Assembly (NCBI RefSeq): GCF_016650695.1
Contig: NZ_JAEKFH010000006.1
Location: 62,001-126,000, forward strand
DNA from: Pseudomonas sp. TH41
GTDB lineage: Bacteria; Pseudomonadota; Gammaproteobacteria; Pseudomonadales; Pseudomonadaceae
DNA: 64,000 nt
Direction: 5' to 3'
Positions 15,891-24,607 of the stretch are shown here, piece by piece (position 1 is the stretch's first letter; each line of letters starts with the position of its first letter). Position numbers and translations under genes: made by a program. Under the pieces are notes generated by a model, which saw only the letters and a list, made by a program, of their open reading frames with translations, was not told the origin of the DNA and did not search any database.

Positions 15891-15980
15891 AAAAGATCGT
15901 CCGAACGCGGCCCGAACCTTCGGCAGCTCCTACATGGGTTCGCATAAACCTGTAGGAGCTGCCGAAGGCTGCGATCTTTG
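15891..15980. repeat. REP pair, family B (left unit decayed)
   Basis: The right unit GTAGGAGCTGCCGAAGGCTG is intact. The left unit reads AAAAGATCGTCCGAACGCGG, so its stem no longer matches. The same decayed form occurs at about 4755-4790. Confidence 0.8.
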
Positions 15981-16115
15981 CTTTTCGCTGTCTCCGATTC
16001 CGGCGTACTTCTATTGATCTGCTGCAAGACCCACGACTAATGGACCATAGATAATGGCCTTGTAATAGCATTCAATGCGATTACAACAATTAGAAGGCAC
16101 GTGGGGGTGACGAAG

Positions 16116-17720
16116 ATGACGCGAGACGGATCTCCGGTGGGGGCAGCGCCTGCACCCGTACTATTAGCGAACACCCTTTGGCTGACGCCGACCCTGCAAA
16201 GCATCGCGTTGATGCTCTTGTTGTGTGGCACGACGCTGGGTGGCTGGTCGCTTTACCTTGGCCTGCCATTGGCCGTGCTGATTATTTGGCTGCCTCGCCT
16301 GCGCGCGCGCGCGCTCCCTGAGGCAACGCCTGCGGACAACGCCGACACTCTCGGCCAGTTGACTCGCGATCTTTCCTACACCACCAGTCATAACGCGTTG
16401 TCTGCCGCTGGCGTGGCGTTTTCGGTCAAGCAGTTGGCCGACAAGCTGCAATCGCAACTCGGTGCCGCGGCGCAGATTGTCAGCAACGCCGAAGTGATGA
16501 TTGCGACCGAACAAGCCACTTCTAAACTCAGTCGAGAAGCCCTCAGTGCCGCCAGCGAGGCTCATCAGAGCAGTGCAGTAGGGCGCACCGAGTTGATCGA
16601 ATCCATTTCCCGAATGCATCAACTCAGTCAGCGCGCCAGTAACAGCCGCGAACTGATCGAGGCCCTGAGTCTGCGCAGTGACGATATCCAGCGGGTCACC
16701 CTGGTTATTCAGTCCATCGCCAGCCAGACCAACCTCTTGGCATTGAACGCGGCGATTGAAGCGGCGCGGGCCGGGGAGCACGGTCGCGGGTTTGCCGTGG
16801 TGGCCGACGAAGTGCGCGGCCTGGCGGCGCGCACCGCCTCGGCCACCGGCGAAGTCGGGGAGATGGTCAGCGACATCCAGCAGCGCACCGCGCAAGTGGT
16901 GGAGCAGATTCGTGAGCTGTCCAGCGACCTCGACATCGGTGTCGAGCAAGTCGAGCAGACCGGTCGGCACCTGGAAAACATCGCGCGTCTGGCGGCCGGG
17001 GTCGAACATCAGGTCGGGGAAATCGCACAGGGGGCAGAGACCAATCGCGGACAACTCGACAGCCTGTTCCGTGCCATCGAACAAATGCGCAGCGACCTGG
17101 CGATCAGCGATCAACAGACCCGGCACCTGGCTCAAGCCGCCGTACAAATGGAAGGTCAGGCCGAAACCATCAGCGAGCGCCTCGCCGAAGTCGGACTGGA
17201 TGACTATCACCAGCGGATTTATGACCTGGCCCGCGAAGGCGCGAGCCAGATCGTGGCGCGCTTCGAAGCGGATATCGACCAGGGGCGTGTCAGTCTCGAC
17301 GACCTGTTCGACCGCCATTACCAGACCATTCCCAACACCAGCCCGGCCAAATTCCAGACCCGCTTCGATCGCTACACCGATCAAGTCTTGCCGACGATCC
17401 AGGAGCCGTTGTTAACACGCCATGAAGGTTTGGTGTTCGCCATCGCCTGCACGGAGCACGGCTATGTGCCGACGCATAACACCGTCTTCAGTCTGCCGCT
17501 GACTGGGGATGTGCAAGTCGACACCTTGCAAAATCGCACCAAACGCAAATTCGCCGACCGCACGGGCATCCGCTGTGGCAGCCATCAACAAGCCGTGCTG
17601 CTGCAAACCTATACCCGCGACACGGGTGAATTGATGCATGACCTCTCGGTCCCGATCAGGCTTAAGGGCCGGCATTGGGGTGGTTTGCGGTTGGGGTACA
17701 AGCCGGAAAAACCTCGCTAG
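16116..17720 (+). CDS. Methyl-accepting chemotaxis protein with C-terminal sensor domain
   Basis: 534 residues from the ATG at 16116 (GGGGGTGA just upstream; a GTG start at 16101 is possible). Two closely spaced hydrophobic segments (about 28-62) anchor it, with no periplasmic domain and no HAMP. The signalling hairpin is at about 190-250: SIASQTNLLALNAAIEAARA and GRGFAVVADEVRGLA. The last about 160 residues form a cytoplasmic domain with GYVPTHN, NRTKRKFADRTG, LLQTYTRDTG and HDLSVPI, the signature of a Cache-like module found behind the signalling domain in some Pseudomonas MCPs. It would sense an internal signal and feed CheA. A sole gene with no chemotaxis neighbours. Confidence 0.9.
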   Translation: MTRDGSPVGAAPAPVLLANTLWLTPTLQSIALMLLLCGTTLGGWSLYLGLPLAVLIIWLPRLRARALPEATPADNADTLGQLTRDLSYTTSHNALSAAGVAFSVKQLADKLQSQLGAAAQIVSNAEVMIATEQATSKLSREALSAASEAHQSSAVGRTELIESISRMHQLSQRASNSRELIEALSLRSDDIQRVTLVIQSIASQTNLLALNAAIEAARAGEHGRGFAVVADEVRGLAARTASATGEVGEMVSDIQQRTAQVVEQIRELSSDLDIGVEQVEQTGRHLENIARLAAGVEHQVGEIAQGAETNRGQLDSLFRAIEQMRSDLAISDQQTRHLAQAAVQMEGQAETISERLAEVGLDDYHQRIYDLAREGASQIVARFEADIDQGRVSLDDLFDRHYQTIPNTSPAKFQTRFDRYTDQVLPTIQEPLLTRHEGLVFAIACTEHGYVPTHNTVFSLPLTGDVQVDTLQNRTKRKFADRTGIRCGSHQQAVLLQTYTRDTGELMHDLSVPIRLKGRHWGGLRLGYKPEKPR

Positions 17721-17732
17721 ACACGATGAATT

Positions 17733-17830
17733 GTAGGAGCGAGCTTGCTCGCGATGGATTCGAAGGCAACGCAATTTTCCAGACAGGACGCGTTATCATT
17801 CACATCCATCGCGAGCAAGCTCGCTCCTAC
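17733..17830. repeat. REPIN, family A
   Basis: GTAGGAGCGAGCTTGCTCGC and its inverted copy about 55 bases apart, between convergent genes. Confidence 0.9.
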
Positions 17831-17846
17831 AAGTGCCACATTTGCT

Positions 17847-18086
17847 TTAGTGAATCTGGTGCATGCGCAGGTTCAGGTCGTCGACCACCCGCGACCAATC
17901 GGCGTCTTCACGCAGTTGTTCTTTCAAGAAGCCGGCTTGTTGTGGTGTCCAGAACTCGGCATCGATGAGTTTCTTGTCGTCCGCCAGGGGGGAATGACTG
18001 GCAATGAAATCGTCGATCGCCTTCTCGCTGGAGTCCAGGCCGAGTTGGTCGAACAAGCCTTTCAAGTCGTGCGTCGGTGAATCCAT
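17847..18086 (-). CDS. DUF2789 family protein
   Basis: 79 residues from MDSPTHDLKGLFDQLGL. AAGGAG lies 6 bases before this ATG, while the earlier ATG two codons upstream touches the RBS. Typical motifs: FIASHSPL, FWTPQQAGFLKEQL and DADWSRVVDDL. Small helical protein of unknown role, common in Pseudomonas and relatives. Confidence 0.88.
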   Translation of the reverse strand: MDSPTHDLKGLFDQLGLDSSEKAIDDFIASHSPLADDKKLIDAEFWTPQQAGFLKEQLREDADWSRVVDDLNLRMHQIH

Positions 18087-18217
18087 CTTCATCTCCTTGC
18101 GTGTCGCGTCGTGTGCGAGATCTGAGTGCGGCTTCATTGCATCTGAGGTGGCCGCGCTTCAGGCGTTCGTAAGCGATGTGCAAAAGCAGGAATGAGCATA
18201 GACCGCAAACCCGACCC

Positions 18218-18448
18218 TCAGGCGTTCAATGCGCCGCCATCAACGGCAAGTTTCAGTGCCTTGGCGGCGTCCTGGGCGGCGACGGCGGCGACGTCCGATG
18301 TCTTGAACCAGCGATCCTTCTCGACCTGGTGATACGTTACGGTGGTCAGCGGTGGTTTGGCGCGCATGACAATGACTGCCTGGAATTCGCCTTCGATTTC
18401 TCTGGCTTCGCCCCGGATAAAAAATTCGCCGATATCAAATTCCGTCAC
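18218..18448 (-). CDS. Hypothetical protein, 76 aa
   Basis: Reads MTEFDIGEFFIRGEAREIEG, with VIVMRAKPPLTTVTYHQVEKDRW in the middle and an Ala/Lys-rich amphipathic helix at the C-terminus. An AAGGAAGGCTGCTACGTG stretch upstream gives an RBS. The compact alpha/beta look suggests a real soluble protein; I recognise no family with certainty. Confidence 0.7.
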   Translation of the reverse strand: MTEFDIGEFFIRGEAREIEGEFQAVIVMRAKPPLTTVTYHQVEKDRWFKTSDVAAVAAQDAAKALKLAVDGGALNA

Positions 18449-18595
18449 GTAGCAGCCTTCCTTTGGAAATAGTCTGTAGTGTTGAACGCTGTCCGCCCTG
18501 GGGCGGGTTTCATTGGTCTGGCAGTATGGCAGTAGTTGCCTGCCGGCGGCTGAGTTAAGTCATCGGCATGACGAAACGTCTTTGGACGTAGCCCG

Positions 18596-18844
18596 TCAAT
18601 GGCGTAACTCAAGAGCACGTGCAAGGGCGCAGGCTTCGTTGTGGTTGCCACGAAAACCTCTGACACGGCCTGTGGAGATTTCCTTGATGTGGAAGAAGCA
18701 ATTGCCGGCCAGAATGACCTGAAACCGAGGCGGGGCGGGCTCCTCAGGGTAGGACTCATGCAGGGGGAACGCTGCCGGGTGCAGCCTCGGCGAGCTGTTT
18801 GTGTGCGGTGTCTGGGGGGAGGCGAAGTGTGTCAGCGTGCACAT
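18596..18844 (-). CDS. Hypothetical protein, 82 aa
   Basis: A good RBS (AAAAGGA, 6 bases before ATG). The N-terminal 35 residues are Pro/His-rich and disordered-looking. The C-terminal half FQVILAGNCFFHIKEIST followed by GRVRGFRGNHNEACALARAL looks like a small folded module in which two strands are followed by a helix. Function unknown. Confidence 0.6.
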   Translation of the reverse strand: MCTLTHFASPQTPHTNSSPRLHPAAFPLHESYPEEPAPPRFQVILAGNCFFHIKEISTGRVRGFRGNHNEACALARALELRH

Positions 18845-19129
18845 ATGAAGTCCTTTTCGTTATTTTGCCGACGTGTGTACGTCGTTATGGGTAGTCTCGG
18901 TGAGCATCACTGCTCTAGAATCACCGTCACTGGACGCCGATTGATGTTCATCTAAAGCAATTTTTTGCGCGCGATATGTCGGAAAAGTGCTTTTTTTTAA
19001 GAGTTTTTTCCCTAAAGTCGGTAGTCCGGTTTTCTCTGACCGTTAGAAGCACGTTTTCCTATTGCTGCTTTTTTTCTGCTGCGAGCTTTTTCAGCGCGCG
19101 GCATCATTTTCAGATGTGGGGATGTTTCC
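18845..19129. other. AT-rich leader region, no gene seen
   Basis: Unusually T-rich compared with its surroundings (several runs of 6-8 T between 18960 and 19080). It stands in front of the TTG-start gene at 19130. It may hold a long leader, but I see no defined structure. Confidence 0.35.
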
Positions 19130-19600
19130 TTGGCAGTAAGTAATCTCGATATGCATGCTTTGTTCGTGCTGGGTGATTTGCGCGCAAAGCTGGTTAAACA
19201 GTTTCAGTCACGTTTTGTTTACATCACCGAACAGAACGCTGAAGGCATTTACATTGCCGAGCTCGACACCGAATCAGCCCTCGTGGTGGACGACAAGCCA
19301 GGACTCAAACTTAAGGTCGGTGATCATTTCAGCGCTTCAGTGTTACCCAGTCGCGAAGGCGGCAAGTTGGACATCAAGTTCCGCGACATCAAACTGACGG
19401 TTTACGGATTGGGTGATTACGCTTTCGTGACCACAGCCGACGGCCACGGGATTGTGTTCAAGGAAGGTCACAGCGTGGTAATGGTATTCGCCGCTCACCA
19501 ACAGTTGCAGGAAGGCCTGACCAAAACCCTGAAGGCCGTAACCGCCAAGGCCGCCAAGTGGCGCAAGGGTGAACTGGTGACCTTCAAGGCTAGCGAGTAA
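19130..19600 (+). CDS. Hypothetical protein with TTG start
   Basis: 156 residues beginning AVSNLDMHALFVLGDLRAKL after a TTG start; GTGGGGATG stands 7 bases before it. A later ATG (19151) is the alternative. The middle (YIAELDTESALVVDDKPGLK and VGDHFSASVLPSREGGKLDI) looks beta-rich; the end is a Lys/Ala helix. No signal peptide. Function not recognised; composition matches neighbouring genes. Confidence 0.7.
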   Translation: MAVSNLDMHALFVLGDLRAKLVKQFQSRFVYITEQNAEGIYIAELDTESALVVDDKPGLKLKVGDHFSASVLPSREGGKLDIKFRDIKLTVYGLGDYAFVTTADGHGIVFKEGHSVVMVFAAHQQLQEGLTKTLKAVTAKAAKWRKGELVTFKASE

Positions 19601-19752
19601 TGGCTCCGGGCTTGCAGGATCCTTCCGAAAATTAATACTTCCCCCTCGAAAGCAGGAACCTCTACTACAGTCAATTGACTGGGTATTTTGAGGCTTGCGG
19701 TCTTCTGCCAGGCCATCCTGCTATTGCTGTGAACAGCACGAGGTGCAAAAGC

Positions 19753-20769
19753 ATGAACGGATTTCGACGGTTGTTGGCCGCGTCCCTGGCGGTGTTCGGT
19801 TTGTTGGCTTCACCCATTCCGGTATTCGCTGCCCAGACGCCCATCCACTTCGCCGACCTGAACTGGGAAAGCGGCAGTCTGATCACCGATATCCTGCGGA
19901 TCATCGTCGAGAAGGGTTACGGGCTGCCCACCGATACCTTGCCGGGCACCACCATCACCCTGGAGACCGCGCTGGCCAACAATGATATTCAGGTCATTGG
20001 CGAAGAATGGGCCGGTCGCAGCCCGGTCTGGGTCAAGGCAGAGGCTGAAGGCAAAGTCGTGAGTGTCGGCGATACGGTCAAGGGCGCCACCGAAGGCTGG
20101 TGGGTGCCGGAGTACGTGATCAAGGGCGATCCGGCCAAAGGCATCAAACCGCTGGCGCCGGACTTGCGCAGTGTCAGTGATCTGCCGCGCTATAAGGGCG
20201 TGTTCAGCGACCCGGAAAGCCCGGGCAAGGGGCGCTTCCTCAACAGCCCGATCGGCTGGACGTCGGAAGTGGTCAACAAGCAGAAACTCAAAGCCTATGG
20301 GCTGGACGACAGCTATGTGAATTTCCGCAGCGGCTCCGGGGCGGCGCTGGACGCGGAGATCAGTTCGTCCATCCGGCGCGGCAAACCGGTGCTGTTTTAT
20401 TATTGGTCGCCTACGCCGTTGCTCGGCCGCTACAAACTGATCCAGCTGGAAGAGCCGCCGTTTGACGCCGAAGCCTGGAAAACCCTGACCGACGCCGACA
20501 ATCCGAATCCGAAGCCAACCCGTTCATTGGCCTCCAAGCTGTCCATTGGCGTTTCCACGCCCTTCCAGAAGCAGTATCCGCAGATTACCGATTTCTTCAG
20601 CAAGGTCGATTTACCAATCGATCCATTGAATAAGGCACTGGCCGACATGAGCGAAAAACACACCGCGCCGCGTCAGGCCGCCGAGGCGTTCATGAAGGCG
20701 CACCCGGATGTGTGGCGGGCCTGGGTGCCCAAGGATGTGGCGGACAAGGTGTCTGCCGAGTTGAAATAA
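19753..20769 (+). CDS. Orphan ABC substrate-binding protein, glycine betaine/choline type
   Basis: 338 residues with a signal peptide (MNGFRRLLAASLAVFGLLAS, cleavage near VFAAQ). It follows the OpuAC/ProX pattern: HFADLNWESGSLITDILRII, TLETALANNDIQVIGEEWAG, FLNSPIGWTSEVVNKQKLKA and KPVLFYYWSPTPLLGRYKL (aromatic residues of the quaternary-ammonium cage). No permease or ATPase gene is adjacent; it may serve a transporter encoded elsewhere. The start is at MNGFRR; the 26 codons upstream lack coding features. Confidence 0.88.
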   Translation: MNGFRRLLAASLAVFGLLASPIPVFAAQTPIHFADLNWESGSLITDILRIIVEKGYGLPTDTLPGTTITLETALANNDIQVIGEEWAGRSPVWVKAEAEGKVVSVGDTVKGATEGWWVPEYVIKGDPAKGIKPLAPDLRSVSDLPRYKGVFSDPESPGKGRFLNSPIGWTSEVVNKQKLKAYGLDDSYVNFRSGSGAALDAEISSSIRRGKPVLFYYWSPTPLLGRYKLIQLEEPPFDAEAWKTLTDADNPNPKPTRSLASKLSIGVSTPFQKQYPQITDFFSKVDLPIDPLNKALADMSEKHTAPRQAAEAFMKAHPDVWRAWVPKDVADKVSAELK

Positions 20770-20898
20770 AGGGGTGTCATGGCGGCGCAATGTCATCGAT
20801 CAGCCAATGATGGCTGCCCGCCACCACTGACGAATACCCTTACAAAATCCTTCAATGAAGTTCATCCTCCCGCAACATTTCACGCTGGATCTCTAAAT

Positions 20899-21336
20899 AT
20901 GAGCCTAATGATCGCGCAATGGATGGCTGCAATTTTCCTGTTGATCAGCCTGGTCCACCTGTATTGGGCGGCGGGTGGCAAGTTGGGTAGCGAGGCGGCA
21001 GTGCCGCGAGTGCCTGGGGAGGGCGGCGGAGCACCGAGGCTGGCGTTCAAGCCTTCGGGTTTTGCGACCTTGCTGGTGGCGGTGGGGTTGTTGCTGATTG
21101 CGATGCTGGTGTGCCTGCGAGTCGGCCTCTATCTGCCGACGGTGCATCACTGGTCGCTGCAATGGGTGATCAGCGCCGTCGCGATGTTGATGTTCGCCCG
21201 TGCAATCGGCGATTCGGAGCTGATGGGGTTCTTCAAACAGGTCAAGGATTCGAGATTTGCCCGGCTCGATACCTGGGCTTATTCGCCGTTGTGCGTGGTG
21301 TTGGGGGCGGGGTTGTTGGCTGTCGCCTGGATTTGA
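20899..21336 (+). CDS. DUF3995 membrane protein
   Basis: 145 residues with four hydrophobic segments: IAQWMAAIFLLISLVHLYWA, FATLLVAVGLLLIAMLVCLR, SLQWVISAVAMLMFARAIGD and YSPLCVVLGAGLLAVAWI. The HLYWAAGG motif and the RAIGD segment fit the DUF3995 family of small inner-membrane proteins of unknown role. The RBS is weak. It follows the orphan binding protein by 129 bases, but functional linkage is doubtful. Confidence 0.8.
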   Translation: MSLMIAQWMAAIFLLISLVHLYWAAGGKLGSEAAVPRVPGEGGGAPRLAFKPSGFATLLVAVGLLLIAMLVCLRVGLYLPTVHHWSLQWVISAVAMLMFARAIGDSELMGFFKQVKDSRFARLDTWAYSPLCVVLGAGLLAVAWI

Positions 21337-21356
21337 GTTGTCAGGACCATCGCCTT

Positions 21357-21428
21357 CGCGAGCAAGCCCGCTCCCACATTGGATCTGCAGTGTTCACACA
21401 ATTCCTGTGGGAGCGGGCTTGCTCGCGA
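21357..21428. repeat. REP pair, GGGCTTGC variant of family A
   Basis: CGCGAGCAAGCCCGCTCCCA facing GTGGGAGCGGGCTTGCTCGC with about 35 bases between. It differs from the main A family (GTGGGAGCGGG against GTAGGAGCGAG). A half-unit of the same variant occurs at about 53372-53394. Confidence 0.88.
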
Positions 21429-21461
21429 AGGGGTCCTGCCAGGCAACACAAAACGCTGAGC

Positions 21462-21824
21462 TTAATACTCGCTTTCTGTACGCCGGCTACTCACCTCGGC
21501 CGGCACATCGTCCCCGGCCATGCGCTTTCGAAACAACGCCGCCCGAGCCAGCAGCAGCGTGGTCACCGGCATGGTAATCGCCAGCAGGATCGGGATCAGC
21601 CAGGCATGTAACACCGGCCCGGACTTGAGCGCCGAAAAGTAAATGATCGAAGCCAGGGCCACGCACCAGGCGCCCAGCGTCGACGCCAGCGCCGGCGGGT
21701 GCATGCGCTGAAAGTAATCCTTCATCCGCAACAGGCCAATGGCGCCGATCAGCGCAAACAGGCTGCTGAGCACCAACAGGATCGCCACCGGGATTTCAAC
21801 CCAAAGAGACAGTTCTGTGCTCAT
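21462..21824 (-). CDS. shaG: Mrp/Sha cation antiporter subunit G
   Basis: 120 residues, three TM helices. Motifs of MnhG/PhaG: SLFALIGAIGLLRMKDYFQR and HPPALASTLGAWCVALASII. Last gene of a six-gene operon (A-C-D-E-F-G) with 4-base overlaps between successive genes; subunit G helps assemble the Na+(K+)/H+ antiporter in the inner membrane. Confidence 0.93.
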   Translation of the reverse strand: MSTELSLWVEIPVAILLVLSSLFALIGAIGLLRMKDYFQRMHPPALASTLGAWCVALASIIYFSALKSGPVLHAWLIPILLAITMPVTTLLLARAALFRKRMAGDDVPAEVSSRRTESEY

Positions 21825-22099
21825 TCGATCACCTCGCCGCGCAACAGGAATTTCGCCAGGGCAAATGAGCCGACGAAGCCGAACAGCGCAATCAACAGCG
21901 CCGCCTCAAAGTAAGTGTCACTGGCGTATCGAATACCCAGCGTCAGCATCATCAGCATTGCGATGATGTACAGATAGTCCAGCGCCAGAACCCGGTCCTG
22001 GGCGGAGGGCCCTTTGAACAGACGGATCAGGGTCAGAATCATCGCCATGGAAAAGATGAACAGACTCAGCAGGACCGCGTTCGACAGCAACTCGCTCAT
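21821..22099 (-). CDS. shaF: Mrp/Sha cation antiporter subunit F
   Basis: 92 residues, three TM helices. The MnhF/PhaF motif LIRLFKGPSAQDRVLALDYL is present. It overlaps the G and E genes by 4 bases each. Confidence 0.93.
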   Translation of the reverse strand: MSELLSNAVLLSLFIFSMAMILTLIRLFKGPSAQDRVLALDYLYIIAMLMMLTLGIRYASDTYFEAALLIALFGFVGSFALAKFLLRGEVIE

Positions 22100-22584
22100 T
22101 CGAAAATCTCCATCAACGGACGCTCGTAAGCCGTCTTGAAGTGCTGGATGAACAGCGCTTCGTCATCCAGATCGAAGACGTGCAGCAACAGAATGCTGCG
22201 GTCCAGCGCCAGTTCCGACCAGACCGTGCCGGGAACTACCGTACAGATCATCGACAGCGCGGCCAGGCCGTTGGCATCACGCAGGTCCAGCGGCACCTTG
22301 ATGAAACGCGAGCGCGGCGGACGCCGCCCTGCGTTGAGCACGCCCCAGGCCACGGCGACGTTGGAGACCAGCACATCGCGACCGACGAGGAAGAACAGGC
22401 GCAGGATCACGCCAGGCCGGCGAATGCGGATCGGCAGCGGACGCAATTTTCGCATCATCAATGGCGCGCAGAACCCCAGTACGGCACCCAACAGCAGGTT
22501 GCCGGGGCTCATCGACAGGTTCAATACCAACCACAACAGCCACAGTGCCAGCGACAACCACGGAGCAGGAAACAGACGGTTCAT
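22096..22584 (-). CDS. shaE: Mrp/Sha cation antiporter subunit E
   Basis: 162 residues. Two N-terminal TM helices (PAPWLSLALWLLWLVLNLSM), then the cytoplasmic part with FIKVPLDLRDANGLAALSMI and CTVVPGTVWSELALDRSILL, characteristic of MnhE/PhaE. Co-translated with its neighbours through ATGA overlaps. Confidence 0.94.
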   Translation of the reverse strand: MNRLFPAPWLSLALWLLWLVLNLSMSPGNLLLGAVLGFCAPLMMRKLRPLPIRIRRPGVILRLFFLVGRDVLVSNVAVAWGVLNAGRRPPRSRFIKVPLDLRDANGLAALSMICTVVPGTVWSELALDRSILLLHVFDLDDEALFIQHFKTAYERPLMEIFE

Positions 22585-24266
22585 GGTTGCACCTCCAGCA
22601 TCGCTGCTTTGGCTTCAGGGCTCGGCACCGCGCGGGTGCCGAGCACCGCCATCACGTATTGCTGTGGGTGGTTCAAGGCCTCGGCGGCGGCCTGCGTATA
22701 ACGCAGCAGCGGCTCAGCCTTGAACGTCAGCAGGATACTCAGCCCCAACAAGGCAATGATCGGCACGCATTCGAGCCGTCGCAGCAATGGCGACGGTCGT
22801 TCTGCCGGCGTCCAGAAACGCTGGATGCCCAGGCGCGAGAAAGCGATCAGCGACGCCAGCCCGGACAGGATCAACAAGGCCAGCAAGCCCCACGCGGCGT
22901 TCGACACCGGTTCATCGCTGCCATTGCCCAGGCCCAGCGGGTTGAGCAGAGCGCTGAGCAGGCCGAGTTTGCCGATGAAGCCCGAGAGCGGCGGCATGCC
23001 GATGATCAGCAGCGCGCAGGCAATGAAACTCAAGCCGAGGAACGCCATGGTCCAGGGGATCACCTGACCGACAACGGCTTTCAGTTCGTCATCGAGGTTG
23101 ATGCCTTTGAGCGGTGGCAGCGATTCCATCGGTCGCGCAAGCAGGTCGGCGTCATCGAACAATGGCATTTCATTGACCGAGCGCGAACGCTCGATCAACT
23201 CGGCCAGCAGGAACAGCGCACTCAACGCCAGGGTCGAGCTGACCAGATAGAACAATGCTGCGCCGATCAGGTTCGGCTGGGCGAAACCGATGGCCGACAG
23301 CAGAATCCCCGCCGACACCAAAATGCTCAGGCTGGCCATGCGTTCCAGCCGTTGCGCGGCGAGAATGGCGACCGCCGCGCAGACAATGGTCGCCATGCCG
23401 CCGTAGATCAGCCAGTCGCCACCGAAGTACGCCGAGGCGCCGGCTTGACCGGAGAACAGCAACGTCCACAAGCGCAGCAAGGTATAGACGCCGACTTTGG
23501 TCATGATCGCGAACATCGCCGCTACCGGCGCACTGGCCGAGGAATAGGCCGGCACCAGCCAGAAGTTCAGCGGCCACATCCCGGCCTTGGCCAGGAACGC
23601 TACCGCGAGTATCCCCGCGCCGGCATGCAGCAAACCTCGATCGGCTTCCGGTACCAGCGGGATTTTCAGCGCCAGGTCGGCCATGTTCAGAGTGCCGGTG
23701 ACACCGTAGATCAGCGCCGCACCAATCAGAAACAGCGACGAGGCCAGCAGGTTGATCGAGATGTAATGCAACCCTGACGACACCCGCGCCCGGCCCGAAC
23801 CGTGGAGCATCAAGCCGTAAGAGGCGGCCAGCAGCACTTCGAAAAACACGAACAGGTTGAACAGGTCGGCCGTCAGGAACGCGCCATAAAGCCCCATCAG
23901 CTGAATCTGGAACAGGGCATGGAAACTCGAACCGGCACCGTCCCAGCGGGCCATGGCGAACAGCAGGGCGCTGACGCCGATGACCCCGGTCAGCACCAGC
24001 ATCATGGCCGACAGGCGATCGACCACCAGCACAAGACCGAATGGCACTTGCCAGTTGCCGGGCAGGTACACGCCGATGGAACCGGGTACGCCGGTGGTTT
24101 GCGTCCATTGCAGCAGCAACACCGAAATGCCCAGGCCCAGCAGGCTGGAGAACAGATTGATCCGGGCCTTCAGCGGACGGTGCCTCTCGCCGAGCATCAG
24201 CATGATGGCGGCGGTCAACAGCGGTAGCAGAATCGGCGCAGCGATCAGGTGCGTCATCGGATTCAT
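22581..24266 (-). CDS. shaD: Mrp/Sha cation antiporter subunit D
   Basis: 561 residues, about 14 TM helices, homologous to proton-pumping NADH dehydrogenase subunits NuoM/NuoN. Seen: MALYGAF-type helix LMGLYGAFLTADLFNLFVFF with its Glu (EVLLAASYGLML), and the conserved Lys in AFLAKAGMWPLNFWLVPAYS. Catalytic proton-translocating subunit. MNPMTHLIA is the start, overlapping the C gene. Confidence 0.94.
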   Translation of the reverse strand: MNPMTHLIAAPILLPLLTAAIMLMLGERHRPLKARINLFSSLLGLGISVLLLQWTQTTGVPGSIGVYLPGNWQVPFGLVLVVDRLSAMMLVLTGVIGVSALLFAMARWDGAGSSFHALFQIQLMGLYGAFLTADLFNLFVFFEVLLAASYGLMLHGSGRARVSSGLHYISINLLASSLFLIGAALIYGVTGTLNMADLALKIPLVPEADRGLLHAGAGILAVAFLAKAGMWPLNFWLVPAYSSASAPVAAMFAIMTKVGVYTLLRLWTLLFSGQAGASAYFGGDWLIYGGMATIVCAAVAILAAQRLERMASLSILVSAGILLSAIGFAQPNLIGAALFYLVSSTLALSALFLLAELIERSRSVNEMPLFDDADLLARPMESLPPLKGINLDDELKAVVGQVIPWTMAFLGLSFIACALLIIGMPPLSGFIGKLGLLSALLNPLGLGNGSDEPVSNAAWGLLALLILSGLASLIAFSRLGIQRFWTPAERPSPLLRRLECVPIIALLGLSILLTFKAEPLLRYTQAAAEALNHPQQYVMAVLGTRAVPSPEAKAAMLEVQP

Positions 24267-24607
24267 TCTTTAGGCTCCCGGCCATCCACATGGTCGGTGC
24301 CGGTCAGGCCGCGGGATGCCAGCAACACCACCAGGAACAACGCGGTCATCGCGAAGCTGATGACGATCGCCGTCAGCACCAGCGCTTGCGGCAGCGGGTC
24401 GGTGTAGTGCAACAAATCCTGCGGCACGCCATCCTTGATGATCGGCTCCCTGCCGATGAACAGGCTGCCCATGCTGAAGATGAACAGGTTGACGCCGTAA
24501 GACAGCAGGCACAGGCCCATGACCACCTGGAATGTCCGGGGGCGCAGGATCAGCCAGACGCCGGACGCGGCCAGTACGCCGATGGCGATTGCGATGACTT
24601 CTTCCAT
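24263..24607 (-). CDS. shaC: Mrp/Sha cation antiporter subunit C
   Basis: 114 residues, three TM helices, related to NuoK. Seen: GVWLILRPRTFQVVMGLCLL and LSYGVNLFIFSMGSL; TDPLPQALVLTAIVISFAMT is the family signature. Overlaps the stop of subunit A by one base. Confidence 0.94.
   Translation of the reverse strand: MEEVIAIAIGVLAASGVWLILRPRTFQVVMGLCLLSYGVNLFIFSMGSLFIGREPIIKDGVPQDLLHYTDPLPQALVLTAIVISFAMTALFLVVLLASRGLTGTDHVDGREPKE

Noticed and set aside
22461..23777. 438-aa plus-strand ORF opposite antiporter subunits D and E
   Set aside because: Shadow frame, Gln/Arg-rich; subunit D has all catalytic helices on the other strand.
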